A DNA stretch of 64,000 nucleotides, from assembly GCF_001509795.1 (NCBI RefSeq), contig NZ_LLZN01000081.1, forward strand, positions 1-64,000, written 5' to 3'. A program made the translations under genes and the position numbers. Below are positions 36,590 to 44,562 of the stretch, piece after piece. The stretch is from Streptomyces sp. NRRL WC-3605. GTDB taxonomy: Bacteria > Actinomycetota > Actinomycetes > Streptomycetales > Streptomycetaceae. Under the pieces are notes generated by a model. It was not told the DNA's origin, did no database searches, and saw nothing but the letters and a program-made list of their open reading frames with translations. Numbering within the stretch: position 1 is the first letter of the stretch; every line of letters begins with the position of its first letter.

Positions 36590-38016
36590 TGGCACTGCAC
36601 CGCGGGAACAGCGAATCACCGGCCCCCCGAGGCGGCGGGCGCAGGCTGGCCGTCAACCCCTTCTACGGCGCCACGAACCCGGCCGCCGGCATGACCGAGG
36701 CCCCGCCCACGCATCGCCTCCCGGACTCCCCCATGGCGCCGTCGACGGCGTACCAGCTGGTGCACGACGAGCTGATGCTGGACGGCAACTCGCGGCTGAA
36801 CCTCGCCACCTTCGTCACCACCTGGATGGAGCCGGAGGCGGCGGTGCTGATGGCGGAGTGCCGGGACAAGAACATGATCGACAAGGACGAGTACCCGCGC
36901 ACCGCCGAGCTGGAGCGGCGCTGTGTGTCGATGCTCGCCGATCTGTGGAACGCGCCCGATCCGTCGGCGGCCGTGGGCTGTTCCACCACGGGTTCCAGCG
37001 AGGCGTGCATGCTCGCGGGCCTGGCGCTGAAGCGGCGCTGGGCGAGCCGCAACGCCGACCGGTACCCGTCCCCGCAGGCACGCCCCAACCTGGTCATGGG
37101 CGTCAACGTCCAGGTGTGCTGGGAGAAGTTCTGCACCTTCTGGGAGGTGGAGGCCCGGCTGGTCCCGATGGAGGGCGAGCGCTTCCACCTCGATCCGCAG
37201 GTGGCGGCCGAGCTGTGCGACGAGAACACCATCGGGGTCGTCGGCATCCTCGGCTCCACCTTCGACGGGTCCTACGAGCCGATCGCGGACCTGTGCGCCG
37301 CGCTGGACGCGCTCCAGGAGCGCACAGGCCTGGACGTCCCGGTGCATGTGGACGGCGCGTCCGGCGCGATGGTGGCGCCCTTCCTCGACGAGGACCTGGT
37401 GTGGGACTTCCGGCTGCCGAGGGTCGCCTCGATCAACACCTCGGGGCACAAGTACGGGCTGGTGTACCCGGGCGTCGGCTGGGCGCTGTGGCGGGACAAG
37501 GAGGCGCTGCCGGAGGAGCTGGTGTTCCGGGTGAACTACCTGGGCGGCGACATGCCGACGTTCGCGCTGAACTTCTCGCGGCCGGGCGCGCAGGTGGTGG
37601 CGCAGTACTACACGTTGCTGCGGCTGGGCCGGGACGGTTTCCGGGCCGTGCAGCAGGCGGCGCGGGACGTCGCAGGCCGGGTCGCGAAGGCCATGGAGGA
37701 GCTGGACGACTTCCGGCTGCTGACCCGGGGCGACCAGCTGCCGGTGTTCGCGTTCACCACGGCTGCGGACGTGACCCGGTTCGACGTCTTCGACGTGTCC
37801 CGGAGGCTGCGGGAGGCGGGCTGGCTGGTGCCGGCGTACACGTTCCCGCCGAACCGCGAGGACCTGTCCGTACTGCGGGTGGTGTGCCGCAACGGCTTCT
37901 CGGAGGACCTGGCGGACCTGTTCATCGACGATGTGCGCCGCTCCCTGGAGGACCTGCGCCGGCAGCCGCACCCCCTGACGCACGACAGGGGCGCGGCCAC
38001 CGGGTTCCATCACTAG
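36589..38016 (+). CDS. gadB: glutamate decarboxylase
   Basis: 475 residues, PLP-dependent. Converts glutamate to GABA, consuming a proton. NPFYGATNPAAGMTEAPPTHRLPDSPM at the start, TTGSSEACMLAGLALKRRW, VHVDGASGAMVAPF and the PLP lysine K288 in NTSGHKYGLVYPGVGW are typical of GadA/GadB. PTFALNFSRPGAQVVAQYY and the C-terminal HH end also fit. It diverges from tipA across 87 bp. Its TAG stop codon lies in the outer end of the inverted-repeat element that follows. Confidence 0.95.
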   Translation: MALHRGNSESPAPRGGGRRLAVNPFYGATNPAAGMTEAPPTHRLPDSPMAPSTAYQLVHDELMLDGNSRLNLATFVTTWMEPEAAVLMAECRDKNMIDKDEYPRTAELERRCVSMLADLWNAPDPSAAVGCSTTGSSEACMLAGLALKRRWASRNADRYPSPQARPNLVMGVNVQVCWEKFCTFWEVEARLVPMEGERFHLDPQVAAELCDENTIGVVGILGSTFDGSYEPIADLCAALDALQERTGLDVPVHVDGASGAMVAPFLDEDLVWDFRLPRVASINTSGHKYGLVYPGVGWALWRDKEALPEELVFRVNYLGGDMPTFALNFSRPGAQVVAQYYTLLRLGRDGFRAVQQAARDVAGRVAKAMEELDDFRLLTRGDQLPVFAFTTAADVTRFDVFDVSRRLREAGWLVPAYTFPPNREDLSVLRVVCRNGFSEDLADLFIDDVRRSLEDLRRQPHPLTHDRGAATGFHH

Positions 38017-38157
38017 GGGGTGTCTTGCCGATCAGGCCGGGTCAGCTCCCGGTGTCTGGTGCCGTGCATCGCAAGGCGGAGGAGGGAGTCGATGCGGCGC
38101 ATCGGCGACCGACGACAACGCGGCGAGGCGCGGCCTGATCGGCAAGACACCCCCTAG
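38013..38157. mobile_element. MITE-like element with perfect 27-bp terminal inverted repeats
   Basis: Positions 38013-38039 and 38131-38157 are exact reverse complements (outer ends CTAGGGGGTGTCTTGCC and complement). The 145-bp unit has no coding capacity and its ends carry CTAG, which may be the target site. The left CTAG supplies the gadB stop and the right CTAG the padR stop on the other strand. I recall near-identical sequences scattered in other Streptomyces genomes. An IS5-type relative could mobilise it. Confidence 0.7.
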
Positions 38158-38792
38158 AGGTCGTCCTCGGGGTGCCGCTCACCAGTGGCGTACGGGTTCT
38201 CCTCACCGGCCAGGAGGCCGACGAACGGCTCGCCCTCGTCCGCGAAGGTGTAGGCGCCGCCCTCGACACGCTCGATGAGCCCGCGCGTCCACTCGCCCTC
38301 GGAGTCGGCGGTGTGGACCCACATGTTCATGATCTCGCCGATGTGGCCGAGCTGTTCGGCGCCTTCCTCGGGCACGTAGTGCTTGAGGACCGCCGTCCGC
38401 CACTCCTCGATCCGCCGCACGCGCTCGCGCAGCAGCTCCACGGCCTCCGCGCGCGGCAGGTCCACCAGGAAGCCCACGGCGGCCGTCTTCATGTCGCCGC
38501 GCTGGTCGTAGGTGACCAGCGCCTCGCGCAGCAGCCGGAAGTACTCCTCGGTGCCCTCGCCGGTCACCTCGTACTCGGTGCGCGGCGGACCGCCCGCCGT
38601 GGACGGGGCGATCTCGTGCGCGTACAGCAGTCCCTGCTTCGCCATCTGCTTGAGCGCGTGGTAGATCGAGCCCGGCTTGGCGTTGGACCACTCGTGCGCG
38701 CCCCAGTACTCCAGGTCGTTGCGCACCTGGTAGCCGTGGGCGCGGCCGTGCATACGGACCGCGCCCAGGACGAGGAGGCGGATGGCTGACAT
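38154..38792 (-). CDS. PadR-family transcriptional regulator
   Basis: 212 residues. The N-terminal winged helix (AIRLLVLGAVRMHGRAHGYQVRNDLEYWGAHEW, SIYHALKQMAKQGLLY; about 2-80) is PadR type, followed by a helical dimerisation domain (about 100-180). PadR proteins are usually repressors released by small phenolic or other ligands. It is ten bases downstream of the aldehyde dehydrogenase gene on the same strand, so it probably controls that operon. The TAG stop lies in the element end. Confidence 0.88.
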   Translation of the reverse strand: MSAIRLLVLGAVRMHGRAHGYQVRNDLEYWGAHEWSNAKPGSIYHALKQMAKQGLLYAHEIAPSTAGGPPRTEYEVTGEGTEEYFRLLREALVTYDQRGDMKTAAVGFLVDLPRAEAVELLRERVRRIEEWRTAVLKHYVPEEGAEQLGHIGEIMNMWVHTADSEGEWTRGLIERVEGGAYTFADEGEPFVGLLAGEENPYATGERHPEDDL

Positions 38793-38802
38793 GCCGCCCA
38801 GG

Positions 38803-40263
38803 TTAGAACGGGAACCCGCTGCGGCCGTGCTGCACGGAGATCCACTTCATGGTGGTGAAGGCATCCAGCATGGTCTCGCCGTTCAGTCGGCCGACACCGG
38901 AGTGCTTCTCGCCGCCGAAGGGGACGATCGGCTCGTCGTGGACGGTGCCGTCGTTCACGTGGAACATGCCGGAGTCGATCCGCTTGGCGAAGGCGACACC
39001 GCGCTCGACGTCGGCCGTGTGCACGGCGCCGCTCAGGCCGTACGGGGTGTCGTTGACCAGCCGTACGGCCTCCTCCTCGCCGTCGAACGGCACGAGGAAG
39101 ACGACCGGGCCGAAGACCTCCTGCCGCAGCAGCGCGGAGTCGGCCGGGAGGTCGGTCAGGACGGACGGCTCGACCAGGTTGTCCGTGGCCGTGCCGTGCA
39201 CCAGGGCCGTCGCGCCCTCGGCGAGGGCCTGGGCGACGGTGCCGGTGAGCGCCTCGGCCTGCGAGGAGTTGATGACCGGGCCGATGACGGTCTCGGGGTC
39301 GCGCGGGTCGCCCACCTTGAGGGACTTCACCTTGGCGACGAACTTCTCGGTGAACGCGTCGGCGACCGTACGGTCCACGAGGACGCGGTTCGCCGCCATG
39401 CAGACCTGGCCCTGGTGGACGAAGCGGCTGAAGACGGCCGCGTCGACGGCGTAGTCGAGGTCGGCGTCGTCCAGGACCACCAGCGCGCTGTTGCCGCCGA
39501 GTTCGAGCACCGAGCGCTTGAAGTGCGAGGCGCAGACGGTGGCGACGTGCCGGCCGACCTTGTCCGAGCCGGTGAAGGAGATGACCTTGGGGACGGGGTG
39601 CTCGATGAACGCGTCGCCGATCTCGGCGATGTCGGTGATGACGACGTTGAGCAGACCGGCCGGAAGACCCGCCTCCTCGAAGATCTTCCCGACCAGCGAA
39701 CCGCCGACGATCGGGGTGTTCTGGTGTGGCTTGAGCACCACGCCGTTGCCGAGCGCGAGGGCCGGGGCGACCGACTTCAGGGAGAGCAGGAAGGGGAAGT
39801 TGAACGGGCTGATGACACCGACGACACCGACCGGCACCCGGTAGACGCGGTTCTCCTTGCCGTCCACCGGCGACGGGATGATCCGGCCCTCGGGACGCAG
39901 CGCCAGATGCACCGCCTCACGCAGGAACTCCTTGGCCAGGTGCAGCTCGAACGCGGCCTTGAGCCGGGTGCCGCCCAGCTCGGCGACGATCACGTCGCCG
40001 ATCTCCTGCTCGCGCTCCTCGACCACGCGCAGCGCCTTCTCGAAGACCGCGCGCCGGGCGTAGGGGTTGGTCGCCGCCCACTGCTCCTGGGCGCGGGCCG
40101 CCGCCCGGTACGCCTCGTCCACCTCGTCGACCGTGGCTATCGTGATCGACGCCAGCTTCTCACCGTCGTACGGGTTGAAGTCGATGATGTCCCAGGAGCC
40201 TGTGCCCGGGCGCCACTCACCGTCGATGTACTGCTGAGCCAGGTCGGTGAAATAGGACGACAT
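38803..40263 (-). CDS. NAD(P)-dependent aldehyde dehydrogenase
   Basis: 486 residues. The active-site cysteine is in HQGQVCMAANR (about 290) and the general base in LELGGNSALVVLDDAD. VISPFNFPFLLSLKSVAPALALGNGVVLKPHQNTP is the cofactor-binding region and VPFGGEKHSGVGR the C-terminal signature. It resembles benzaldehyde or vanillin dehydrogenase-type enzymes, which suits a PadR partner, but the substrate is not certain. GAGGGA precedes the ATG at 40263. Confidence 0.92.
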   Translation of the reverse strand: MSSYFTDLAQQYIDGEWRPGTGSWDIIDFNPYDGEKLASITIATVDEVDEAYRAAARAQEQWAATNPYARRAVFEKALRVVEEREQEIGDVIVAELGGTRLKAAFELHLAKEFLREAVHLALRPEGRIIPSPVDGKENRVYRVPVGVVGVISPFNFPFLLSLKSVAPALALGNGVVLKPHQNTPIVGGSLVGKIFEEAGLPAGLLNVVITDIAEIGDAFIEHPVPKVISFTGSDKVGRHVATVCASHFKRSVLELGGNSALVVLDDADLDYAVDAAVFSRFVHQGQVCMAANRVLVDRTVADAFTEKFVAKVKSLKVGDPRDPETVIGPVINSSQAEALTGTVAQALAEGATALVHGTATDNLVEPSVLTDLPADSALLRQEVFGPVVFLVPFDGEEEAVRLVNDTPYGLSGAVHTADVERGVAFAKRIDSGMFHVNDGTVHDEPIVPFGGEKHSGVGRLNGETMLDAFTTMKWISVQHGRSGFPF

Positions 40264-40354
40264 GTGATCCCTCAATCCCTTGCAGACATCCGATCGGCCC
40301 GGTCGCCATCGTGATCGTCCTCACGGTCTGATCACACGTCATCGTACGTGTGTT

Positions 40355-41215
40355 TCAAGAGAGTTGAAGGAGTCCCCGGAGAAGATCCCGGCTCTCGTCC
40401 GGTCCCGGACTGTCCTGCTGGAGCTCCTTGAGGGCGAGCTCGTACTGGGCGACGTCCTCGCGCTTGTCGAGGTAGAGCGCGCTCGTGAGCTGCTCCAGGT
40501 AGACGACGTCCGAGAGGTCGGACTCGGGGAAGCTGAGGATGGTGAAGGCGCCGGACTCGCCGGAGTGCCCGCCGAAGCCGAACGGCATGATCTGCAGCCG
40601 GACGTTGGGACGCTCGGAGATCTCGATGAGGTGCTGGAGCTGGCCGCGCATCACCTCGCGGTCCCCGTACGGCCGGCGCAGCGCCGCCTCGTCGAGGACG
40701 ATGTGGAACTCGGGGGCGTTCTCCGCGACGAGGTACTTCTGCCGCTCCAGGCGCAGCGCGACGCGCTTGTCGACGTCGGACGCGCTCGCGCCCTTCATGC
40801 CGCGCTTCACGACCGCGTGCGCGTACGCCTCGGTCTGCAGCAGACCGTGCACGAACTGCACCTCGTAGGCGCGGATCGAGCTGGCGGCGCCCTCCAGGCC
40901 GACGTAGGTGGGGAACCAGCTGGGCAGGACGTCCGAGTAGCTGTGCCACCAGCCGGCGACATTGGCCTCGCGGGCCAGCGAGAGCAGGGAGGCGCGCTCC
41001 TGCTCGTCCGTGATGCCGTACAGCGTCAACAGGTCTTCCACGTCACGTGTCTTGAAGCTCACCCGGCCCAGCTCCATCCGGCTGATCTTCGACTCGGACG
41101 CACGGATCGAGTACCCCGCCGCTTCACGGGTGATCCCGCGCGCTTCCCGCAGTCGCCTCAGTTGCGAGCCGAGCAGCATGCGCCGCACCACCGATCCGGG
41201 CTCTCCCGCGCTCAC
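40355..41215 (-). CDS. XRE-family regulator with DUF5753 domain
   Basis: 286 residues. A helix-turn-helix at about 12-65 (LLGSQLRRLREARGITREAAGYSIRASESKISRMELGR region) is followed by the DUF5753 domain common to Streptomyces developmental regulators of the WhiJ/AbaA type (WFPTYVGLEGAASSIRAYE, HIVLDEAALRRPYGD). These are paired with DUF397 partners and HATPase genes, as here. The GTG at 41215 has GGGAGG nine bases upstream. It probably binds the repeated motif found upstream of the HATPase and DUF397 genes, but this is inference. Confidence 0.88.
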   Translation of the reverse strand: MSAGEPGSVVRRMLLGSQLRRLREARGITREAAGYSIRASESKISRMELGRVSFKTRDVEDLLTLYGITDEQERASLLSLAREANVAGWWHSYSDVLPSWFPTYVGLEGAASSIRAYEVQFVHGLLQTEAYAHAVVKRGMKGASASDVDKRVALRLERQKYLVAENAPEFHIVLDEAALRRPYGDREVMRGQLQHLIEISERPNVRLQIMPFGFGGHSGESGAFTILSFPESDLSDVVYLEQLTSALYLDKREDVAQYELALKELQQDSPGPDESRDLLRGLLQLS

Positions 41216-41411
41216 GTTCGCCAGCCTCCCCAACCGTCTTCCCGGCCCGCAGTCTGCCACTAAAACACTTCGAGCAGTACTCGCCCGATTACAGAGACGG
41301 AAAGAAGCCAAGGATTCCACTCGTGAAGCAGTCAGCGGAAGACAAGAAGAGGAGGTGAAGTTGGCGGAAAAAATGGCCAACAAGCGGTACGGGAAGGTCC
41401 AATTCGGTCAC

Positions 41412-41440
41412 GTGCACGTGCATCTGCCCTTGCATCTGCC
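41412..41440 (+). promoter_or_regulatory. shared regulatory motif, copy upstream of HATPase gene
   Basis: GTGCACGTGCATCTGC, then three bases, then TGCATCTGC. The core TGCACGTGCA is palindromic. The same 16 bases occur reversed at 42486-42501. The motif is about 72-100 bases before the HATPase start and faces it. Confidence 0.55.
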
Positions 41441-41512
41441 GTTGGCTTCCGAAACCATGGTCCCGCGCAACCGCTGCATCGCCACGACCGCGAACTCCCG
41501 GGAGTGCCTCGC

Positions 41513-42028
41513 ATGGGGACGAATGGATCGACCATGCTCGAGCCGTTACGGCAGGGCCTTCCTCCACTGGACCCCGCAGCCGTCTCCAACGCCGCCTCCT
41601 GCGCCCTGCCGGCCCGCTACGAAGCCGTCCGGGAAGCCCGCGGCTTCACACGCCGCACCCTGGACCAGTGGGAACTGGGCGACCGCTTCGACGACGTCTG
41701 CCTCGTGGTCTCCGAGCTGGTGACCAACGCCCTGCGGCACGCCCTGCCGTCGAACGCCCCCCGCGCCTGCGAGCAGCCCCCGCCGGTGCGGCTGCACCTG
41801 ATGCGGTGGACCGAGCGGCTGGTGTGCGCGGTACGCGACCCCAGTCACGACAGCCCGGTCGCGCGCGACTCGGAGGACTTCTCGGCGGAGTCCGGCCGAG
41901 GGCTGTTCCTCGTGGAGTCCTTCAGCGACGGCTGGGGCTGGCACCCGATGGCGGGCACCCTGAGCGGCAAGGTGGTCTGGGCGCTCTTCCGCCTCCAGCC
42001 CGGCGCCTGCACGGGCACCGCGGACTGA
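41513..42028 (+). CDS. HATPase-type anti-sigma-factor-like protein with a TTA codon
   Basis: 171 residues of the small RsbW/SpoIIAB-like HATPase_c family: VVSELVTNALRHAL is the N box (about 65) and SGRGLFLVESFSDGWGW the G box (about 128). Such proteins sit beside XRE-DUF5753 and DUF397 genes in many Streptomyces loci. The ATG at 41513 was chosen because GGGAG is eight bases upstream. Codon 12 (41546-41548) is TTA, so full translation needs the bldA leucyl-tRNA and should be limited to late growth. No partner sigma factor is in the window. Confidence 0.85.
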   Translation: MGTNGSTMLEPLRQGLPPLDPAAVSNAASCALPARYEAVREARGFTRRTLDQWELGDRFDDVCLVVSELVTNALRHALPSNAPRACEQPPPVRLHLMRWTERLVCAVRDPSHDSPVARDSEDFSAESGRGLFLVESFSDGWGWHPMAGTLSGKVVWALFRLQPGACTGTAD

Positions 42029-42042
42029 CGAGGCGCCGCGTG

Positions 42043-42076
42043 CCGTGATGTGCGGGTTCTACGCGCGTCATCACGG
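42043..42076. terminator. hairpin after the HATPase gene
   Basis: Perfect 8-bp outer stem CCGTGATG / CATCACGG, lying 15 bases after the HATPase stop and before the convergent DUF397 stop at 42120. The loop is 18 nt and may fold further. Confidence 0.5.
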
Positions 42077-42119
42077 CCGGGGCGGCGCCCCTCCGCGCCC
42101 TGGGCGCGCCCGCGAGGCG

Positions 42120-42398
42120 TCAGCCCACGACCAGGTGGTCGAACTCGCCGTCCTTGACCCCGAGGAGCATCGCCTCGATCTCGGCCCGGGTGTACACGAG
42201 GGCCGGGCCGTCGGGAAAGCGTGAGTTGCGCACGGCGACATCTCCGCCGGGCAGCCGCGCGAACTCCACGCAGGAGCCCTGGGAGTTGCTGTGCCTGCTC
42301 TTCTGCCAGGCCACCCCGTCCAGCTCCGTGGCCGCCATGCCGTTGTACACGTCGTGGTCCACAGGTCGCTCCCCGATGGTGCGGTGGCTCTCCGCCAT
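42120..42398 (-). CDS. DUF397 protein
   Basis: 92 residues from the ATG at 42398 (another ATG lies at 42413). ELDGVAWQKSRHSNSQGSCVEFARLPGGDVAVRNSRFPDGPALVYTRAEIEAML region, about 30-80, is the DUF397 domain. DUF397 proteins are small partners of XRE-DUF5753 regulators and are thought to antagonise or modulate them. It is convergent with the HATPase gene and about 1.2 kb from the XRE gene. The shared motif lies 77-103 bases upstream, in the same orientation as at the HATPase gene. Confidence 0.88.
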   Translation of the reverse strand: MAESHRTIGERPVDHDVYNGMAATELDGVAWQKSRHSNSQGSCVEFARLPGGDVAVRNSRFPDGPALVYTRAEIEAMLLGVKDGEFDHLVVG

Positions 42399-42474
42399 GA
42401 GGCGTTGAGGCATGAGGTGATGCAGTGGTGTGTGTGCCGGACAACTGCTTTCGGATCATAGCTCTGTTCACGTG

Positions 42475-42501
42475 CAACTGCATGAGCAGATGCACGTGCA
42501 C
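42475..42501 (-). promoter_or_regulatory. shared regulatory motif, copy upstream of DUF397 gene
   Basis: On the minus strand GTGCACGTGCATCTGC, three bases, then TGCAGTTGC. This matches the copy at 41412-41440 for 16 bases exactly and, with the same three-base gap, again at TGCA and TGC. Confidence 0.55.
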
Positions 42502-42518
42502 GCCGAGTGTTCCCGTGG

Positions 42519-43037
42519 TTACTCCTGGGACGTACGCGGGTGGTCCATGCGTTCCAGCGCGTGCCCCAGGGATCGCATCACATGAGTGCGCCAGCCCCCG
42601 CCCATGATCTTCCGCGCCATGAGCTGAGCGGGGTCGTCCGGATCGAACCCCTCGTGCACTAGAAAAAGACGTGTTCCTCGCCCTTCTTGTTCCAAACTCC
42701 AAGTAACCGTCCAGTCAGCGGAGTTGGCCGGAGAGACGTCACGCCAGCGGACGCTCAGCATCCGTTCGGGAGCGTAGGCGAGGACCTCCGCCTCGACCGT
42801 GCCGGAGAAGTCGGTGTTCGGCCGTGGCACGGACGTCATCGTGTACCGGTGCCCGACCTCCAGCCGGAACGCCTCCACCCCCTGCATCTGCCACTGCACG
42901 AGCAGATCGGGCTCGGTCAGGGCGCGCCAGACCTTGGCGGGCGGGTGGGGGAAGTACTGGTCCACCCGGATGACGGTGAGGTCGTCCTCGGGGGGCTCGA
43001 AGGCCGGATCGGGGCCGTGGCCCGGGTCTGTGCTCAT
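42519..43037 (-). CDS. SRPBCC (AHSA1-like) protein
   Basis: 172 residues. IRVDQYFPHPPAKVWRALTEPDLLVQWQM is the start of the Bet v1-like fold and GGGWRTHVMRSLGHALERM its end, typical of the AHSA1 branch. Such proteins bind hydrophobic ligands in a cavity and are very often encoded with an ArsR regulator. The start overlaps the ArsR stop by four bases (ATGA), so the two are co-translated. No catalytic assignment is possible. Confidence 0.9.
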   Translation of the reverse strand: MSTDPGHGPDPAFEPPEDDLTVIRVDQYFPHPPAKVWRALTEPDLLVQWQMQGVEAFRLEVGHRYTMTSVPRPNTDFSGTVEAEVLAYAPERMLSVRWRDVSPANSADWTVTWSLEQEGRGTRLFLVHEGFDPDDPAQLMARKIMGGGWRTHVMRSLGHALERMDHPRTSQE

Positions 43038-43387
43038 GTCGGGTCATCGTCGGGCATGCGGTCGAGCAGATCGCCGAGGTCCTTCAGACGCTCGCGCCAG
43101 AACCGCTCGTACGGATGGAGCCAGTCCTGCACATCGGCGAGCGGGGCCGCCTCCAGCCGGTAGATGCGCTGCCGGCCGGACCGCTGCTCGGAGACCAGCC
43201 CGGCCTCGCGGAGCACCCGCAGATGCTCCGACAGGCTGGGCCGGCGCATGTCGAAGTGCGCGGCCAGGTCCTGGACGGCCTGGGGCCCGCCCTCGCGGAG
43301 CAGCCGCAGCACCTCGCGGCGGGTGCCGTTGGCCAGCGCGGCGAAGACGCGGTCCTGCGGCGCCTCCTGGACCCCGGTCGTGGTCAT
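43034..43387 (-). CDS. ArsR-family regulator
   Basis: 117 residues. RVFAALANGTRREVLRLLREGGPQAVQDLAAHFDMRRPSLSEHLRVLREAGLV region is the winged helix (about 12-70), and the wing RSGRQRIYRLE follows. There are no cysteines for metal binding, so a small organic or lipid signal is more likely. It is the middle gene of a VOC-ArsR-SRPBCC operon and is the obvious candidate to bind the twin GTAGG-N6-CCTAC operators upstream. Confidence 0.9.
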   Translation of the reverse strand: MTTTGVQEAPQDRVFAALANGTRREVLRLLREGGPQAVQDLAAHFDMRRPSLSEHLRVLREAGLVSEQRSGRQRIYRLEAAPLADVQDWLHPYERFWRERLKDLGDLLDRMPDDDPT

Positions 43388-43403
43388 GCCCGTCCCTCTC
43401 CGG

Positions 43404-43775
43404 TCAGTGAGCGGCCTCCGTCAGCAGCATCAGGCCGTTGCCGTCGGGGTCCTGGAAGCCTGCCATGCGCCCCCAGGGCACGTCGTCCGGGCCCTGTACG
43501 GCGACCCCGGCCTCCGCGAGCCGTGCGCAGTCCGCGTCGACGTCGGTGGTGACCAGCATGATCCCCCGTGTCGTGCCCGGCTCGAAGCCGCCCATCCCGG
43601 GGCCGGACAGCGTGAAGACCGTCTGGGCGCCCTCGGGCGCGACCTGGAGCCATCTGCCCTGGGGCGTGGCGAGGTCGGCGGCGACGCGGAAGCCGAGGAC
43701 GTCGGTGTAGAAGCGCAGGGCACGGTCCTGGTCGGCGACGGGGAGCGTGATGAAAGAGGCGTGGGTGATGGTCAT
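43404..43775 (-). CDS. VOC-superfamily (glyoxalase/dioxygenase-fold) protein
   Basis: 123 residues. ASFITLPVADQDRALRFYTDVLGFRVAAD starts the first betaalphabeta-beta-beta unit, and GFQDPDGNGLMLLTE ends the second, with the late glutamate as a probable metal ligand. Members include glyoxalases, resistance proteins and dioxygenases. The substrate is unknown. It is the first gene of the operon. The ATG at 43775 is confirmed by a strong promoter whose predicted start point is the A of this codon. Confidence 0.88.
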   Translation of the reverse strand: MTITHASFITLPVADQDRALRFYTDVLGFRVAADLATPQGRWLQVAPEGAQTVFTLSGPGMGGFEPGTTRGIMLVTTDVDADCARLAEAGVAVQGPDDVPWGRMAGFQDPDGNGLMLLTEAAH

Positions 43776-43829
43776 GATCCGAGAATAGGTAGGCGATTCC
43801 CTACGCGTCAACCGTAGGAAATCCCCTAC
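43775..43829 (-). promoter_or_regulatory. leaderless promoter with twin GTAGG-N6-CCTAC operators
   Basis: Minus strand: -35 TTGACG (43811-43806), 18-bp spacer, -10 TATTCT (43787-43782), predicted +1 at 43775, the ATG. Dyad 1 (GTAGG-N6-CCTAC, 43789-43804) fills the spacer; dyad 2 (43814-43829) lies just upstream of -35. Centres are 25 bp apart. A bound ArsR would block polymerase. Confidence 0.8.
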
Positions 43830-43980
43830 CTGTCAGCCGGGCTCCGCGTGCCCGGCACTCCGCACAGAAGTCCCGTCCTTCCCCGGGACCATGAACCGAC
43901 TCCCTGGTAACTTGCTGCGGACGTTTCGGCCAGGCTCGGCCGATCCGGCCATGCCGACCGCTACAGCTTGGGGGCTCTCA

Positions 43981-44517
43981 GTGACCTCGGCGCTTTTCTC
44001 GCGTACGCGCACCACGTCGGGCCGGTGGGTGAGGAGCGTGGCCGTGGCCGCGTCCCTCGCGGGCGTGCTCGCGCTCACCGCGTGCGGCGGGGGCGGCGAC
44101 TCGGACGGCGACTCCACTCCCAGCGGCGCCCCGACCAGCGCCGACGCCGGCACCGGTGGCGGCACGGGCGAGGGCTCGGGAGGCGGTTCGGCCTCGTCCG
44201 CCGGCGATCTGGAGGGCAGCTGGCTCGCGACCACCGACGGCAAGGCCGTCGCCCTGGTGGTCACCGGTGACAAGGCCGGGCTCTTCGCGACCGGCGGCTC
44301 CGTGTGCAGCGGAACGGCCGGCGAGCAGGGCGGCAAGCGGACCATCCGCCTGAAGTGCACGGACGGCAGCAAGGACCGGGCGGCCGGGACCGTCGACTCC
44401 GTCGGCGGGGGCGAGCTGAAGGTGACCTGGGAAGGCGGCCTCGGCGTCGAGACGTACACCAAGGCGGAGGGTGGCAAACTGCCCACGGGCCTGCCCACGG
44501 CCGGTCTGGGATCGTGA
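43981..44517 (+). CDS. putative lipoprotein
   Basis: 178 residues. A twin-Arg-poor signal peptide ends in the lipobox LALTACG (cysteine about residue 35), followed by a Gly/Ser/Asp-rich linker and a small beta-rich domain (GSWLATTDGKAVALVVTGDKAGLF to VTWEGGLGVETYTK). Two cysteines in the domain may form a disulfide. GGGGG precedes the GTG. The conserved domain resembles other Streptomyces lipoproteins of unknown function. Confidence 0.7.
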   Translation: MTSALFSRTRTTSGRWVRSVAVAASLAGVLALTACGGGGDSDGDSTPSGAPTSADAGTGGGTGEGSGGGSASSAGDLEGSWLATTDGKAVALVVTGDKAGLFATGGSVCSGTAGEQGGKRTIRLKCTDGSKDRAAGTVDSVGGGELKVTWEGGLGVETYTKAEGGKLPTGLPTAGLGS

Positions 44518-44562
44518 TGTCCCATCGGTGACCGGCTCACCGACGCGACTCCCGAGGACTCC

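Noticed and set aside
41361..41723. Open frame with a TTG start five bases after a perfect AGGAGG, upstream of and overlapping the HATPase gene
   Set aside because: Its His/Leu/Pro-rich part is simply the shared regulatory motif read as codons, GC-rich third positions stop where the HATPase gene begins, and it would overlap that gene by about 200 bp. Not excluded, but not called.
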